This document shows, piece by piece, positions 9,836 through 17,631 of a DNA stretch of 17,631 nt. The notes under the pieces were generated by a model. The model was not told the origin of the DNA. It made no database searches and saw nothing but the letters and a program-made list of their open reading frames with translations. Location: positions 1-17,631 of the forward strand of contig CAJVPP010001834.1 in the NCBI GenBank assembly GCA_910592005.1, in the 5' to 3' direction. Made by a program: the position numbers and the translations under genes. Every line of letters begins with the position of its first letter. Position 1 is the first letter of the stretch. Origin of the DNA: Funneliformis mosseae (taxonomy: Eukaryota > Glomeromycota > Glomeromycetes > Glomerales > Glomeraceae).

Positions 9836-10852
9836 TTAAATCTCAGTCATAAATCCATTATCGGAGTTAGAACCTTTTCGGAGATTGATTACATACGATT
9901 TCCTTGTTGCACATGCAGGATTATGCAAATATGATTGCTGATATTGCTGATTACTATAAACCCAGTTGGGAGACATTGAAAATGGCTCGTTACAATATCC
10001 AACAGGAATTTTATATGCTGCATGATTTAAAAGTCTCTCTTCCATTAATGTCGGTGAATACATCATTTCATTTGAAGGTACTGTAATATCTGAAGTCACG
10101 ACCTCTGGGAGTCTAGGTTGGTACATGAAAGTAGGAGAGAACATTGTAGGGGTTAATGGTGATAAGGGAGAAATGAGAGGAGATATGTCATTTTGTTGTT
10201 GTTGAAACGTTTGTTGTTGATATTGCAAATCATTTAAGCGAAGCATTTCAGTGGGAAACTGCTGAGTTAATAAATTAGCCCCCTTTTGCTGTGTCGTGTA
10301 GATTGTTTGTTCATCAACGGATGGGGCGGGACGTGATGAAGAATCTGAGGAAATCCTTCTCCTGTTTCTTGAATTCGACCTTGACAACTGTTTATGTAAC
10401 CATTTAACTTCATGAGCGATATCTGCGTACTTCCTAATCACGTAATTAGGTTCTTGTTTCCAAGCTTGAGCGGCCAAGCATGAAACTTCGCTCATGGAAA
10501 GATTATGTCCCTGCGTACGGACTTCCTTGGCAAATTCATTACGATAAATTAGAAATTTGTTCGTACATCTGGCCAGTAATGAACCGCTTTTATTCGTTCG
10601 TATTAAATCAGCCGCATTAATTGCAGGCGGAAAGGGCACATGAACGGGTGCATGAAGTTGTGGTTCGGGCCTTCGAATCGCTCTTACTGGTGTCGGTTCG
10701 GTTCCGTTTTCAAGAATGAATACGAGTTCCTGCTCTGGTTTATTATTATTATTGTTGTTGTTGTTGTTGTTGGTTGTGATGGTCGAGGAGGAAATTGTTT
10801 CTTGCGGTTGTGGTGGCGATATTGTATTCGTTGATGATATTGATTGTGACAT
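9836..10852 (-). CDS. MATA-type HMG-box transcription factor
   Basis: Seen: a 338-residue frame from ATG (10852) to TAA (9838-9836) with no intron. Residues about 94-155 form an HMG box of the MATA/mating type: R95, N98, F100, Y103-R104 in helix 1, S124, W131, K132 and E134 in helix 2, Y142, and H153 in helix 3. A basic tail (SRNRRRISS, about 161-169) could be a nuclear localisation signal. The N-terminus has Ser/Thr-rich sequence and a run of Asn (28-37). The C-terminal half is Gln- and Pro-rich with repeated S-P-L-x-P motifs, typical of an activation region. Known: such boxes bind DNA in the minor groove and bend it; MATa_HMG genes are expanded in Rhizophagus. Which member this is, and whether it has any mating role, cannot be told here. 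No linked homeodomain mating gene is seen. It is the only clearly intact gene in the window. Confidence 0.9.
   Translation of the reverse strand: MSQSISSTNTISPPQPQETISSSTITTNNNNNNNNNNKPEQELVFILENGTEPTPVRAIRRPEPQLHAPVHVPFPPAINAADLIRTNKSGSLLARCTNKFLIYRNEFAKEVRTQGHNLSMSEVSCLAAQAWKQEPNYVIRKYADIAHEVKWLHKQLSRSNSRNRRRISSDSSSRPAPSVDEQTIYTTQQKGANLLTQQFPTEMLRLNDLQYQQQTFQQQQNDISPLISPLSPLTPTMFSPTFMYQPRLPEVVTSDITVPSNEMMYSPTLMEERLLNHAAYKIPVGYCNEPFSMSPNWVYSNQQYQQSYLHNPACATRKSYVINLRKGSNSDNGFMTEI
10738..10773. repeat. Trinucleotide repeat encoding poly-Asn
   Basis: A run of ATT and then GTT triplets (plus strand) lies inside the HMG gene and encodes about ten consecutive Asn through both AAT and AAC codons. 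The split into two codon types suggests an expansion that has been stable for some time. Its length may vary between isolates. Confidence 0.85.
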
Positions 10853-12410
10853 TTTAAAATGTGGTTAAATTTTTTTATTTCGTAATTTTTTATTTTTTAT
10901 TTTTTTTTAAAAAAAACTTTCTTTCTTGCTTTCTTTTTGAAATGAAAAGACGTTAAAGGTAAAAAAAATTAACGCGGGTAAGAATAAGGGGAAAAAAAAA
11001 TAAAAAAAAAGCTGTTGACGCAGAGAATAAAGTCTAAATGGTTACAAAAATCATAACAATTGTCAAGGTCTAAATCTTATGAAAGTCCAAACTTTCAAAA
11101 AACTCCATATCCCGTCCTTTTATACTTTTACCATACATAACGGGTTATATACTCAATAAGGGTAGACAGATGTTCTTACTCCCTATCTGAAGATTATAAC
11201 AGAATTTCTGAGATTCAAAAATTGTAAAGTTTTTTTTTTTTTTGTAATCTTCAACAATTTTGATTAAATTGTGGCATTCATCCGTTAATCCAAGGATCAA
11301 AGTTTTTCACAAAATGATCTTTACAAGTCAAAATTTTTTACGATCAAGAATTTTCATTATGTTGGTGGAGTTATTCTCGTTGTTGCACAATACTGCATTC
11401 GTCATTCAGCATACCAGGTCACATCTAAAATTAAACTTTAAAGACAAAAAAATTTTTTTTTTTTTCATTATTATTAAAATTTTTAATTTTCACACGTCCT
11501 ACTCTGCAAGATCGATCAGGGAAATCTCTATCAAATTTTTATATAAAATATCAAATTAATAATTATTGCGAAAAGATATCTCAATAAATGGCGGGAGAGA
11601 ATCCCGGACGTGGCAATCCTTATAAATTATAATGAGTACTTTAAATTTCAAGGAAAAAAAAAAAAGAGGTGATTTTTTGTCAATCGATCGGGGTAAAATA
11701 ATATGCGTAACACAACATGTGCGAGTCGAATACCATAATAAGAAATCACCGATTATAAACTGGAAGAACATCAAAGTATCATACATAGATTGTCCTTGAT
11801 TCCGAAATGATCGTTTCGATAATTTGAATCGCTATTGTCGTTATTGTCATCAAGTAGTCGGACCACCCAAATTTTAAAATTTTCATATGAAGTTCCTTGG
11901 CAAACTTTGTTTTCCCAAAGATACAGAAAAGTGATAAGTAGTTTCATTCAGGGGGGAAAGAAAACTGACTTCTGAATTTCGAAAAAAAAAAGATTTACGC
12001 AGAAAGATTTATTCATTGATTCTATTGGTCAAAAATAATTTGCAAAAACCCCGGTCAATCTTTTGTCGTGTGACGGTTCAATTATTTTCCTTAAATAGAA
12101 CATTATTTCTGGGGAGATATGTATACCGCTTGCTGATCGAACAATGTTCATTATTTCACAAAAACCAACGATTTCTGTTTATTGAAGCATGTAATTAATT
12201 AATTCATAGTTTATTATGAAGCATTTCTGGCTAAAAAGTATTAAAAAATATATTTTCTTTGGGCATACCGAACATATTTCAAAAACTTGTGGCGATTTTT
12301 ACTCGTGTATTACATACAATTCATAATGATTGACAAATTTGGATTTCATACTAATGAGAAAAACGTGGAATTAGGAAGTAATATGACTTTTTCAGTTTTC
12401 AATTTTCCAA
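10853..12410. other. Upstream region of the HMG gene, non-coding
   Basis: No supported gene. It holds the A-rich leader and the TATA candidate. The open frames at 11260-11559, 11556-11786 and 12016-12198 have no recognisable motif or codon pattern. The G+C content is somewhat higher than in the far right of the window. Confidence 0.5.
11117..11124 (-). promoter_or_regulatory. TATA box, candidate core promoter of the HMG gene
   Basis: The minus strand reads GTATAAAAGG here, a good TATA match, about 265 bp upstream of the HMG start codon and in the right orientation. The intervening leader is A/G-rich on the coding strand (10866-10938). The transcription start itself cannot be seen. Confidence 0.45.
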
Positions 12411-12417
12411 TGCGAAA

Positions 12418-12632
12418 AGTAAATAATCTCCGATACATTACTAATTAAAAATGAAGTTGTTGTACAAGTTAATTTTAAAAGTAAATAATCTCTCCGAGTT
12501 ACTTGCTAAACCTTTCTTGGGAAGCATGGACTTTTAGTAAATTTATTATGATAATCTTTGGTGTTCTTTTCTTTTTTTCGCATGAAACATTTCTAATTAA
12601 AAAATGAAATTGTTGTCAAGTTAATTTTAGTA
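12418..12632 (+). repeat. Pair of degenerate direct repeats
   Basis: About 41 bp at 12441-12481 (CTAATTAAAAATGAAGTTGT, then TACAAGTTAATTTT) recurs at 12593-12632 with a few changes and one-base indels, 152 bp apart. The word AGTAAATAATCTC also occurs twice, at 12418 and 12480. This may be an old local duplication. No coding function is visible. Confidence 0.65.
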
Positions 12633-12639
12633 GTTGATG

Positions 12640-13851
12640 TATCTAAAAAAAACTTATTTTGTAATTATAATTATTACTCTTTCCTTTAATTCGATCAATC
12701 TTCATTAGAAAAAATATAAAATGGGAAATTTCCCGAAACTTTTTATTTATACGAAACTAAAATCCTTGTGATTAGTAGTTTATTACGTGATCAGATTATA
12801 TTTATAGCAATCTTTCCGTTTTCGGTTCATAATACGGATGGGGTATTCGAAAAAATGTGATTTAAAGATGATCACTCTCGGACTGCATCATGTGTATCAG
12901 GGTAGTCACGTAAATAAGTTTTTCTTTTTTTGCATCGAAAGGAACTATGAAATAATTTCAAATTCCTTGATTTTGTCTGATCTTAAACGAATATCGATAA
13001 TTAATCAATTTATTGAATGTAAAATAACTGTGAAAAGGTCAATCACTTTTAGACTGTTTCACTAACACGATTATCGCAAATATTTCTTGTCGGAATTGTA
13101 ATAACGTAATAATAAACCGAAAAGTTTAGGTTTTTTTTTTGATAAAACAGTACTTTTCTGCCTTGGCTAAATTGTTGAACCGTTCTTCCCAATTTTTGTC
13201 TTTGAAAAGTCTTTTGGCGTGAATTAATTATGTAGAATTTCACGCATCGCAATTTAGAAATCGAGAGATAGGAGGTGCCCAGCGCATAAAAGTAATAATG
13301 TAAATATATATATATATATATAATATTTCTTCGGTATGAAATGTGAACGACTTCAGCAAGATGTTAATTTACAAAATTCAAACTTACTAGCATTTCTAAA
13401 GAAAACAAATTTATCTTTAAGAAATATTTTGTGATGATGATGTTATGCCATTGCAGATATATTAACCAAATTTTTATTTTATTTCAAAGTATTTTTTTTA
13501 CATGAAATGCTTTTGATGTTGATTCATTAATCTAATTAATATTATGAAACCACCATGTCAAATTTTTCAAAAAGAAATCTTTGGTCATTTATAATTAAAT
13601 TGATTAATTTTTTATTTTGAGATGAATTCAACAATTTTATTTAAGTAAAGCTTTTTATTTTCAATATATAATATGTGTTAAAATAACTTAATACTATTTA
13701 ATCGCTAACAAGGAGCGTTTGATTAGATTTCCGTGATGCGATCATTATTTCATCAAAGATTCAAAAATAAAACACAACTTAACCAAGTTTACCATTATTT
13801 ACATCATTAATATTAATCATACGAACGAATACATTCCGCAAATAATAAAGT
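12640..13851. other. Non-coding stretch
   Basis: Nothing recognisable apart from a short TA dinucleotide run at 13304-13322. The frames at 12838-13065 and 13049-13252 overlap on opposite strands and carry no known motif. Confidence 0.5.
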
Positions 13852-14049
13852 ATGTTGATTTTATTGCTTCTAGAAGAACATCATCATGATACTAATCGCT
13901 TTTATAGATGCACCAAAGTCAAAGCGGACGTATTAACATTCGATATTCGCTTTGAAAATCGTAAATCTTTAACAAGTTATTCAATGGACAATTCTCATGA
14001 TTTTAATTACATCACTAAATTTGGCTGCGAAGTTTGGCATAATATATAG
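13852..14049 (+). CDS. Doubtful 65-codon open frame
   Basis: It runs from ATG to TAG and encodes a His-triplet-containing start and a mixed-charge remainder (VKADVLTFDIRFENRK). I recognise no domain. It lies convergent to, and just beyond, the deaminase relic on the other strand. It might be a terminal exon or a fragment of an older gene, but no upstream exon or splice acceptor was convincing. Confidence 0.2.
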   Translation: MLILLLLEEHHHDTNRFYRCTKVKADVLTFDIRFENRKSLTSYSMDNSHDFNYITKFGCEVWHNI

Positions 14050-14060
14050 GCATGAATTTG

Positions 14061-14689
14061 CTAGAATAAATCTTTTATTTTATTATAGTTCATTATAGTT
14101 CGCACAAGTAACAACATTTTTTTAGATACAGCTATAAAAACCCTATTTCTAATTTCCTTGTCCATAATTTAGGCCAATATATTCATTTCCGCATGTAAAT
14201 AATTTCGACGTTTAATGTCACCATCCAGCTGAAGCTGTTTTGTAGTTTTATCAGCATATATTTTTTGCATTCTTTCCATTTTGAGTTCATTTTTCAAACA
14301 TTTATCCGTGAAATGTTTATGCTCGTTATCATCAACAAACCTTTTGATAATATTTTTCCACGAAAATGTGGGCTGGTCAGCTATGTTAATAGGGCACTTG
14401 AAATTAGAGAATAGGGGTTAGTGCTTATCTAAAATACATGCAGGCTAAGTAAAAAAGAATGTGATAAAAGATATTAAAGGGATGAATAACTAATATATTT
14501 ACTAACGCCCGTGATAAAAAAGGAACCTAAACTTTTCTTAGTAATCAATTTTTTTTCCTTCACTCTAATAAATTTATACAACTTAATATTTGCCCTAAGC
14601 TCAATTAATCACAATATTTACGCTTTCTATAATAACAAAAACCAATATTTAGTGAATGCCGTTTTCAAAGATGTTTTAACTAGGCTTTA
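14061..14689 (-). pseudogene. OTT_1508-like nucleic-acid deaminase relic
   Basis: Seen on the minus strand: an 82-codon open segment (14417-14172) ends with H-A-E (14195-14187) in the context LHAEMNILA, then a TAA (14171-14169). The same frame goes on with FIAVSKK (S-K-K at 14126-14118). Just after, a run of seven A shifts the frame; in the neighbouring frame the next five codons (14116-14102) read Cys-Cys-Tyr-Leu-Cys. Known: HAE plus a downstream S-K-x-C-C-x-x-C supplies the zinc ligands and catalytic Glu of the OTT_1508 deaminase family, found in fungi and some Rickettsiales. Further upstream, a 44-codon segment (14608-14477) and a 19-codon segment (14686-14630) share one frame and are separated by TAG, TAA and TGA, each one C-to-T step from a sense codon. 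An intron or indel must separate this part from the HAE segment; CTAAC and a pyrimidine stretch near 14418 would suit an acceptor. At least one stop and one indel disable it. The natural substrate in fungi is not known to me. Confidence 0.8.
14082..14101 (+). repeat. Perfect 10-bp tandem duplication
   Basis: ATTATAGTTC is repeated twice exactly, within the decayed 3' part of the deaminase relic, immediately after the codons for the zinc-binding cysteines. It is a small slippage or repair duplication. Confidence 0.9.
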
Positions 14690-14709
14690 TTTAACCATTA
14701 ATGGTTAAA
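14690..14709. repeat. Perfect 20-bp palindrome
   Basis: TTTAACCATTAATGGTTAAA is its own reverse complement. It sits at the upstream edge of the deaminase relic. It could be a protein-binding site or a repair or transposon footprint; nothing decides between these. Confidence 0.8.
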
Positions 14710-14834
14710 CCTTTTTAACGATTAATGTAAAAGATAAATATATCAATTATTTATCAATTTGAATAAAATAAAACAAATCTAATATCGATATGTTTGAATA
14801 TTATGTAAATAAATTCATTGATATAAAACGATTT

Positions 14835-14933
14835 TCAGGTTGAGGAGTATGTCACGTGAGTTAATGTTATTTCACCCGAAACCATACTCAATATCATAAT
14901 ACGTGATATACTCTAATCTTCACCTCAACCTGA
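14835..14933. mobile_element. 99-bp inverted-repeat element, MITE-like
   Basis: A perfect 11-bp terminal inverted repeat, TCAGGTTGAGG (14835-14845) against CCTCAACCTGA (14923-14933), encloses a second, offset inverted pair: AGTATGTCACGT (14846-14857) against ACGTGATATACT (14901-14912), 11 of 12 matching. No clear target-site duplication is seen. The arms hold CACGTG/ACGTGA words, which could also be binding sites for bHLH-type factors. It lies upstream of the deaminase relic. Confidence 0.5.
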
Positions 14934-15067
14934 CTTGACTTATGTCTCTTTCCTTATTAGAAGAACTTTAAATAGAACTTGCATGTGATTGAATTAAGTT
15001 TCAAAGTATTTTAATTATATATCATTAATCAAATTTATCACATTAAACTTTTTAGATAGGGTTGAGA

Positions 15068-15160
15068 TTAGTATAGCAATTAGTATAATTAATACAATTA
15101 GTACAGTTAATATATTATAATAATTAATATAAATTAGTACAAGTACAGTTCAAATACAAT
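15068..15160 (+). repeat. Degenerate ATTAGTACA-type short tandem repeats
   Basis: Loosely periodic copies of words such as AATTAGTATA, AATTAATACA and AATTAGTACA follow each other with a spacing near 10 bp. The copies are degenerate, so this is an old or imperfect minisatellite. Confidence 0.55.
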
Positions 15161-15227
15161 GTTAATTTTATCTAATATCTATAAATTTTCCAACCTTGTC
15201 TTTAAGCAATTGGAGAGTATATATATA

Positions 15228-15345
15228 AACTGTACTGTATAAAAATAATGATAACCAATCATATTTTATTATACGATAAATATAAAAAATTAAAAAATTG
15301 TATAATAAGTTATGATTGGCTGAAACATTTTTGTATAATACAGTT
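15228..15345. mobile_element. 118-bp MITE with long inverted repeats and TA flanks
   Basis: The left arm 15228-15274 and the reverse complement of 15300-15345 align along about 46 bp with roughly three quarters identity. Shared blocks are AACTGTA, AAAAAT, CCAATCATA and TTATTATAC. The element leaves a loop of only about 25 bp and is flanked by TA on both sides (15226-15227 and 15346-15347). Known: TA target duplication is typical of Tc1/mariner/pogo transposons, so this is probably a non-autonomous (MITE) derivative. In very AT-rich DNA a TA flank alone is weak support; the long arms are the stronger evidence. Confidence 0.65.
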
Positions 15346-15379
15346 TAGCTGACCGTATAGTATAGTTTATCTACAGGCC

Positions 15380-17050
15380 CACAATTGTATAATATTAAAT
15401 TAACTTATTTTAAAAAGCTTTGATAATAGCATTAATTAAGTCAATATTATTATGATAAACTTTTATAATAAGTTTTTTTGATAGTATTAAATCTTATGAT
15501 TACATTATGACTATTAATAAAATTTTTTGCCTAGGTTATAATATTTCATTAAGTTTTATAATAAAAGTATTAATTTTTGAATTATATATAGAGAAATTAT
15601 TAGTTATTTTGAATCATATATATTAATTATTATATTTATTGCATATAATATCCTTTAAAAATAATACCTCCTATAATATCTGAATACTATTCAGTATATA
15701 TATTAACTTAATCACAAATAATACCTAGATACCTTTCAAAGTGGAAAATTGATTAATATTTGGATATAACATTATTTTATATAGTATCTTCAATATTAAC
15801 TTTTCTTATTACTTGAATGATTTTCATAATTTTTATATAAAGAAAAAAAAGTATTAAATTTTTCTTAATATTTGTGATACTGAATTGAAAAAAGTTATGT
15901 ATATAATGAGAAGAAGAAAGTAAATTTAATTTCTTTAATATTTATTTATTAAAGTTGTGTAATTATAACCTCTATATATAATATTAATATCACTTCTATA
16001 TATTATATTCTCTTTAAAATAGTACCTAATTTTTTATTTAGTACTTATCGTTATAGATCTATTTAATTTTAAAAATCACATTTTTTGATTAAAATTTCAG
16101 GTATTGTATGTAATAGTATACAATATATTAGTAAATTTTTATTAATATCACAAAAAATAATTATATAGTTATGATCTTTATAAATATAAAAATTTTTCAG
16201 AAAATATCACAGAAAAAAGTGAAAAGAACTAAAAATAAAATATTTTCTAAAATATTAATAAAGTAAAACTATATATAATTAAAGTAATATATAGTAAATT
16301 TATTAAGAATTATACTTATTAGATAAACTAATATTTAAATTGTAAAATTTTTTTATATTATCAATTATTTTTCTTAATATTAAAAAAAATATTCTTACTT
16401 TATATAAAAAAAAAAGTTAATCTAATTTATTAGATATGTATTTACTATTTTATTATCTAATTTTGAAAATAATAAAAAAGTAATTCAAAATAGTTCAAAT
16501 CAGCTAAAAATAAAATGATTGAATTTAAATTAATTTTAATACTATTTACAACTAGCTATATTTTCTGATTATTTTAATTACTGCTGATTAACTTAAATTA
16601 GATAAAGCTATTTAATATCAATTCAAAACTTAAATTCACTATAAATTAACTTAAAATTAATTTTAATTTAGTATTAATTAAGAACTAAATTTAATTATAA
16701 ATTAGCCTAAAATATTACTAATCAACTTCAATCAAATAAACAATTTAACATCAATTTAAAATTAAAAAACTATAAATCAGATTAATCAACTCTAATCAAA
16801 TAAGTAATTTAATATCAATTTAAAACTTAAATAACTATATATTAGTCTAAAATTAATCTTAATTTAGTATTAATTCAGTCAAATAAATATATAATATCAG
16901 TATAATTTTATTTAATTAAATTTATTAAATATTAAAATTTTATTAATAATAAAAACTTAATATAAATTTGTAAAATCATTACCAAAATTTATTAATTAAT
17001 TTTCTAGTAAAAATAAAAAAAATTATAAAAAATAATAATATAATAATAAA
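15380..17050. other. Extremely AT-rich non-coding block
   Basis: There is no open frame of interest on either strand and hardly any CpG. It holds the degenerate repeats at 16586-16875. The composition is clearly more AT-biased than around the HMG gene. Confidence 0.7.
16586..16875 (+). repeat. Degenerate AT-rich tandem/segmental repeat
   Basis: Three related segments begin at 16586, 16717 and 16780 with GATTAACTT- or TAATCAAC-like words, followed by TTTAATATCAATT. The first (to 16679) and third (to 16875) both end in the block AATTTAGTATTAATT and match along about 95 bp. The middle copy is shorter, about 63 bp. Confidence 0.6.
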
Positions 17051-17054
17051 AATA

Positions 17055-17149
17055 CAGTAAACCCTTGATATAATGAATTTGGCGTCTGAGTTGATCAGGC
17101 TTTCATTATAAAAAAATTCATAAACGCTATAACGAATTATTCGTTATAC
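17055..17149 (+). mobile_element. Pogo/Tigger-like transposon end
   Basis: After a TA (17053-17054) the sequence CAGTAAACCCTTGATATAAT begins, matching the CAGT-plus-TATAAYGAA style of pogo/Tigger terminal repeats. The 9-mer TATAAYGAA then occurs four times with alternating orientation: 17069-17077 (+), 17102-17110 (-), 17130-17138 (+), 17141-17149 (-). These look like subterminal transposase-binding sites. I find no matching right end and no transposase before the window stops, so this is a solo end, a MITE with a lost partner, or an element running out of the window. Confidence 0.6.
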
Positions 17150-17290
17150 ATACCAAATAATTTATTATAGTGTTAATATCACATGACTTTATTACTGTTT
17201 AGCAGCTAGTGGTATGATTATTGCATTTTAAAAAAAAAGAAGTAATGCATATGTTGAATGATTATATTAGGATTAGGATGTATGATCCTT

Positions 17291-17310
17291 TATTTTTCGC
17301 GTGAAAAATA
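17291..17310. repeat. Perfect 8-bp stem hairpin
   Basis: TATTTTTC, then the loop GCGT, then GAAAAATA. It is a short perfect inverted repeat followed by A-rich sequence. It resembles an intrinsic terminator in shape, but in a fungal genome that role is not expected. Confidence 0.6.
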
Positions 17311-17415
17311 AAAAAATGTTTCTTGTGATCTCTTTTCTTTATCATAATAGTCCATAAAAGAAGTGAAAAGAAATTACAAGAACAGAAAGATAAAGCATTT
17401 TCAAAAAGAAAAAAG

Positions 17416-17613
17416 GTGAGTGGACACCTGAACTGCCTAGAGTAGTTACTCAGTCCGCCCGTAGTTTTTCAGATCTTTTTAGATAGATATTTTTATATTT
17501 TTTCTTCTATATATATTTTTTTTTATTTTTTTGGGAGGGTTTTTTATAAAGGATATGTAATATTTTTATTATTTTTATTATTTTTATTATTTTATTATTA
17601 TTTTTATTTTCAG
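17416..17613 (+). other. Candidate intron or structured repeat core
   Basis: AAAAAGGTGAGT at 17410-17421 is a strong 5' splice-site match, and a T-rich tract ending TTTTCAG at 17607-17613 is a plausible acceptor, giving a 198-bp intron. Upstream, one frame is open for about 28 Lys-rich codons into the donor. The first 50 bp (17417-17466) form a GC-rich island in AT-rich surroundings with short self-complementary stretches (GTGGAC with GTCCGC, TGAACT with AGTTACTCA). It could equally be the core of a dispersed repeat. No protein domain is recognised. Confidence 0.25.
17563..17610 (+). repeat. TTTTTATTA microsatellite
   Basis: Three copies of TTTTTATTA are followed by shortened copies (TTTTATTA, TTA), a 9-bp-period AT microsatellite near the right edge of the window. 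Confidence 0.85.
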
Positions 17614-17631
17614 TTATGAATTATTGTATTC

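Noticed and set aside
9904..10086. Plus-strand frame inside the HMG gene, and a similar one at 10640-10834
   Set aside because: Both are antisense to the well-supported HMG-box gene.
11260..12198. Several 60-99 codon frames on both strands
   Set aside because: No domain, no shared codon pattern, and overlaps on opposite strands; consistent with chance.
14511..14708. 65-codon plus-strand frame opposite the deaminase relic
   Set aside because: The minus strand here reads like the decayed deaminase; the plus frame has no recognisable motif and is probably its shadow.
16586..16875. Repeats considered as a CRISPR array
   Set aside because: Copies are degenerate, of unequal length and without regular unique spacers, and the genome is eukaryotic.
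15380..17050. Very AT-rich block considered as mitochondrial DNA insertion or a centromere
   Set aside because: No mitochondrial gene or regular satellite is visible; composition alone does not support either.

Overview
The window looks like nuclear DNA of an arbuscular mycorrhizal fungus (Glomeromycotina, most like Rhizophagus). It is strongly AT-rich and gene-poor, full of homopolymer runs and short inverted repeats. It carries an intronless MATA-type HMG-box gene and decayed fragments of a TKL-like kinase and of an OTT_1508-like deaminase. This assignment is from memory of those families; no search was run.

Layout: (1) 79-166 is a poly-C then poly-A tract ending in the start codon of a coiled-coil/leucine-rich-repeat gene (166-1320). 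A 4-bp duplication throws its last six repeats (to 1690) out of frame. (2) 1691-4508 is AT-rich non-coding DNA with a candidate 185-bp terminal-inverted-repeat element at 4014-4198. (3) 4508-4905 (-) is the wreck of a protein kinase C-lobe. (4) 5130-9835 is mostly non-coding, with one small open frame, one weak possible relic on the minus strand, and hairpins. (5) 9836-10852 (-) is the one clearly intact gene, an HMG-box protein, with a TATA box about 265 bp upstream. (6) 10853-14060 is non-coding apart from a doubtful 65-codon frame. (7) 14061-14689 (-) is a decayed OTT_1508-like deaminase whose HAE and Cys-Cys-x-x-Cys motifs are still readable in two frames. (8) 14835-17631 is very AT-rich, with two MITE-like elements, degenerate AT tandem repeats, a pogo/Tigger-like transposon end at 17055 and an isolated GC-rich block at 17417.

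There is no operon-like organisation. The picture is an accessory region where members of expanded gene families and small DNA transposons accumulate and decay around one intact regulatory gene. The most informative items are the deaminase pseudogene, the frameshifted bacterial-style LRR gene with its homopolymer leader, and the set of four candidate non-autonomous or partial transposons.
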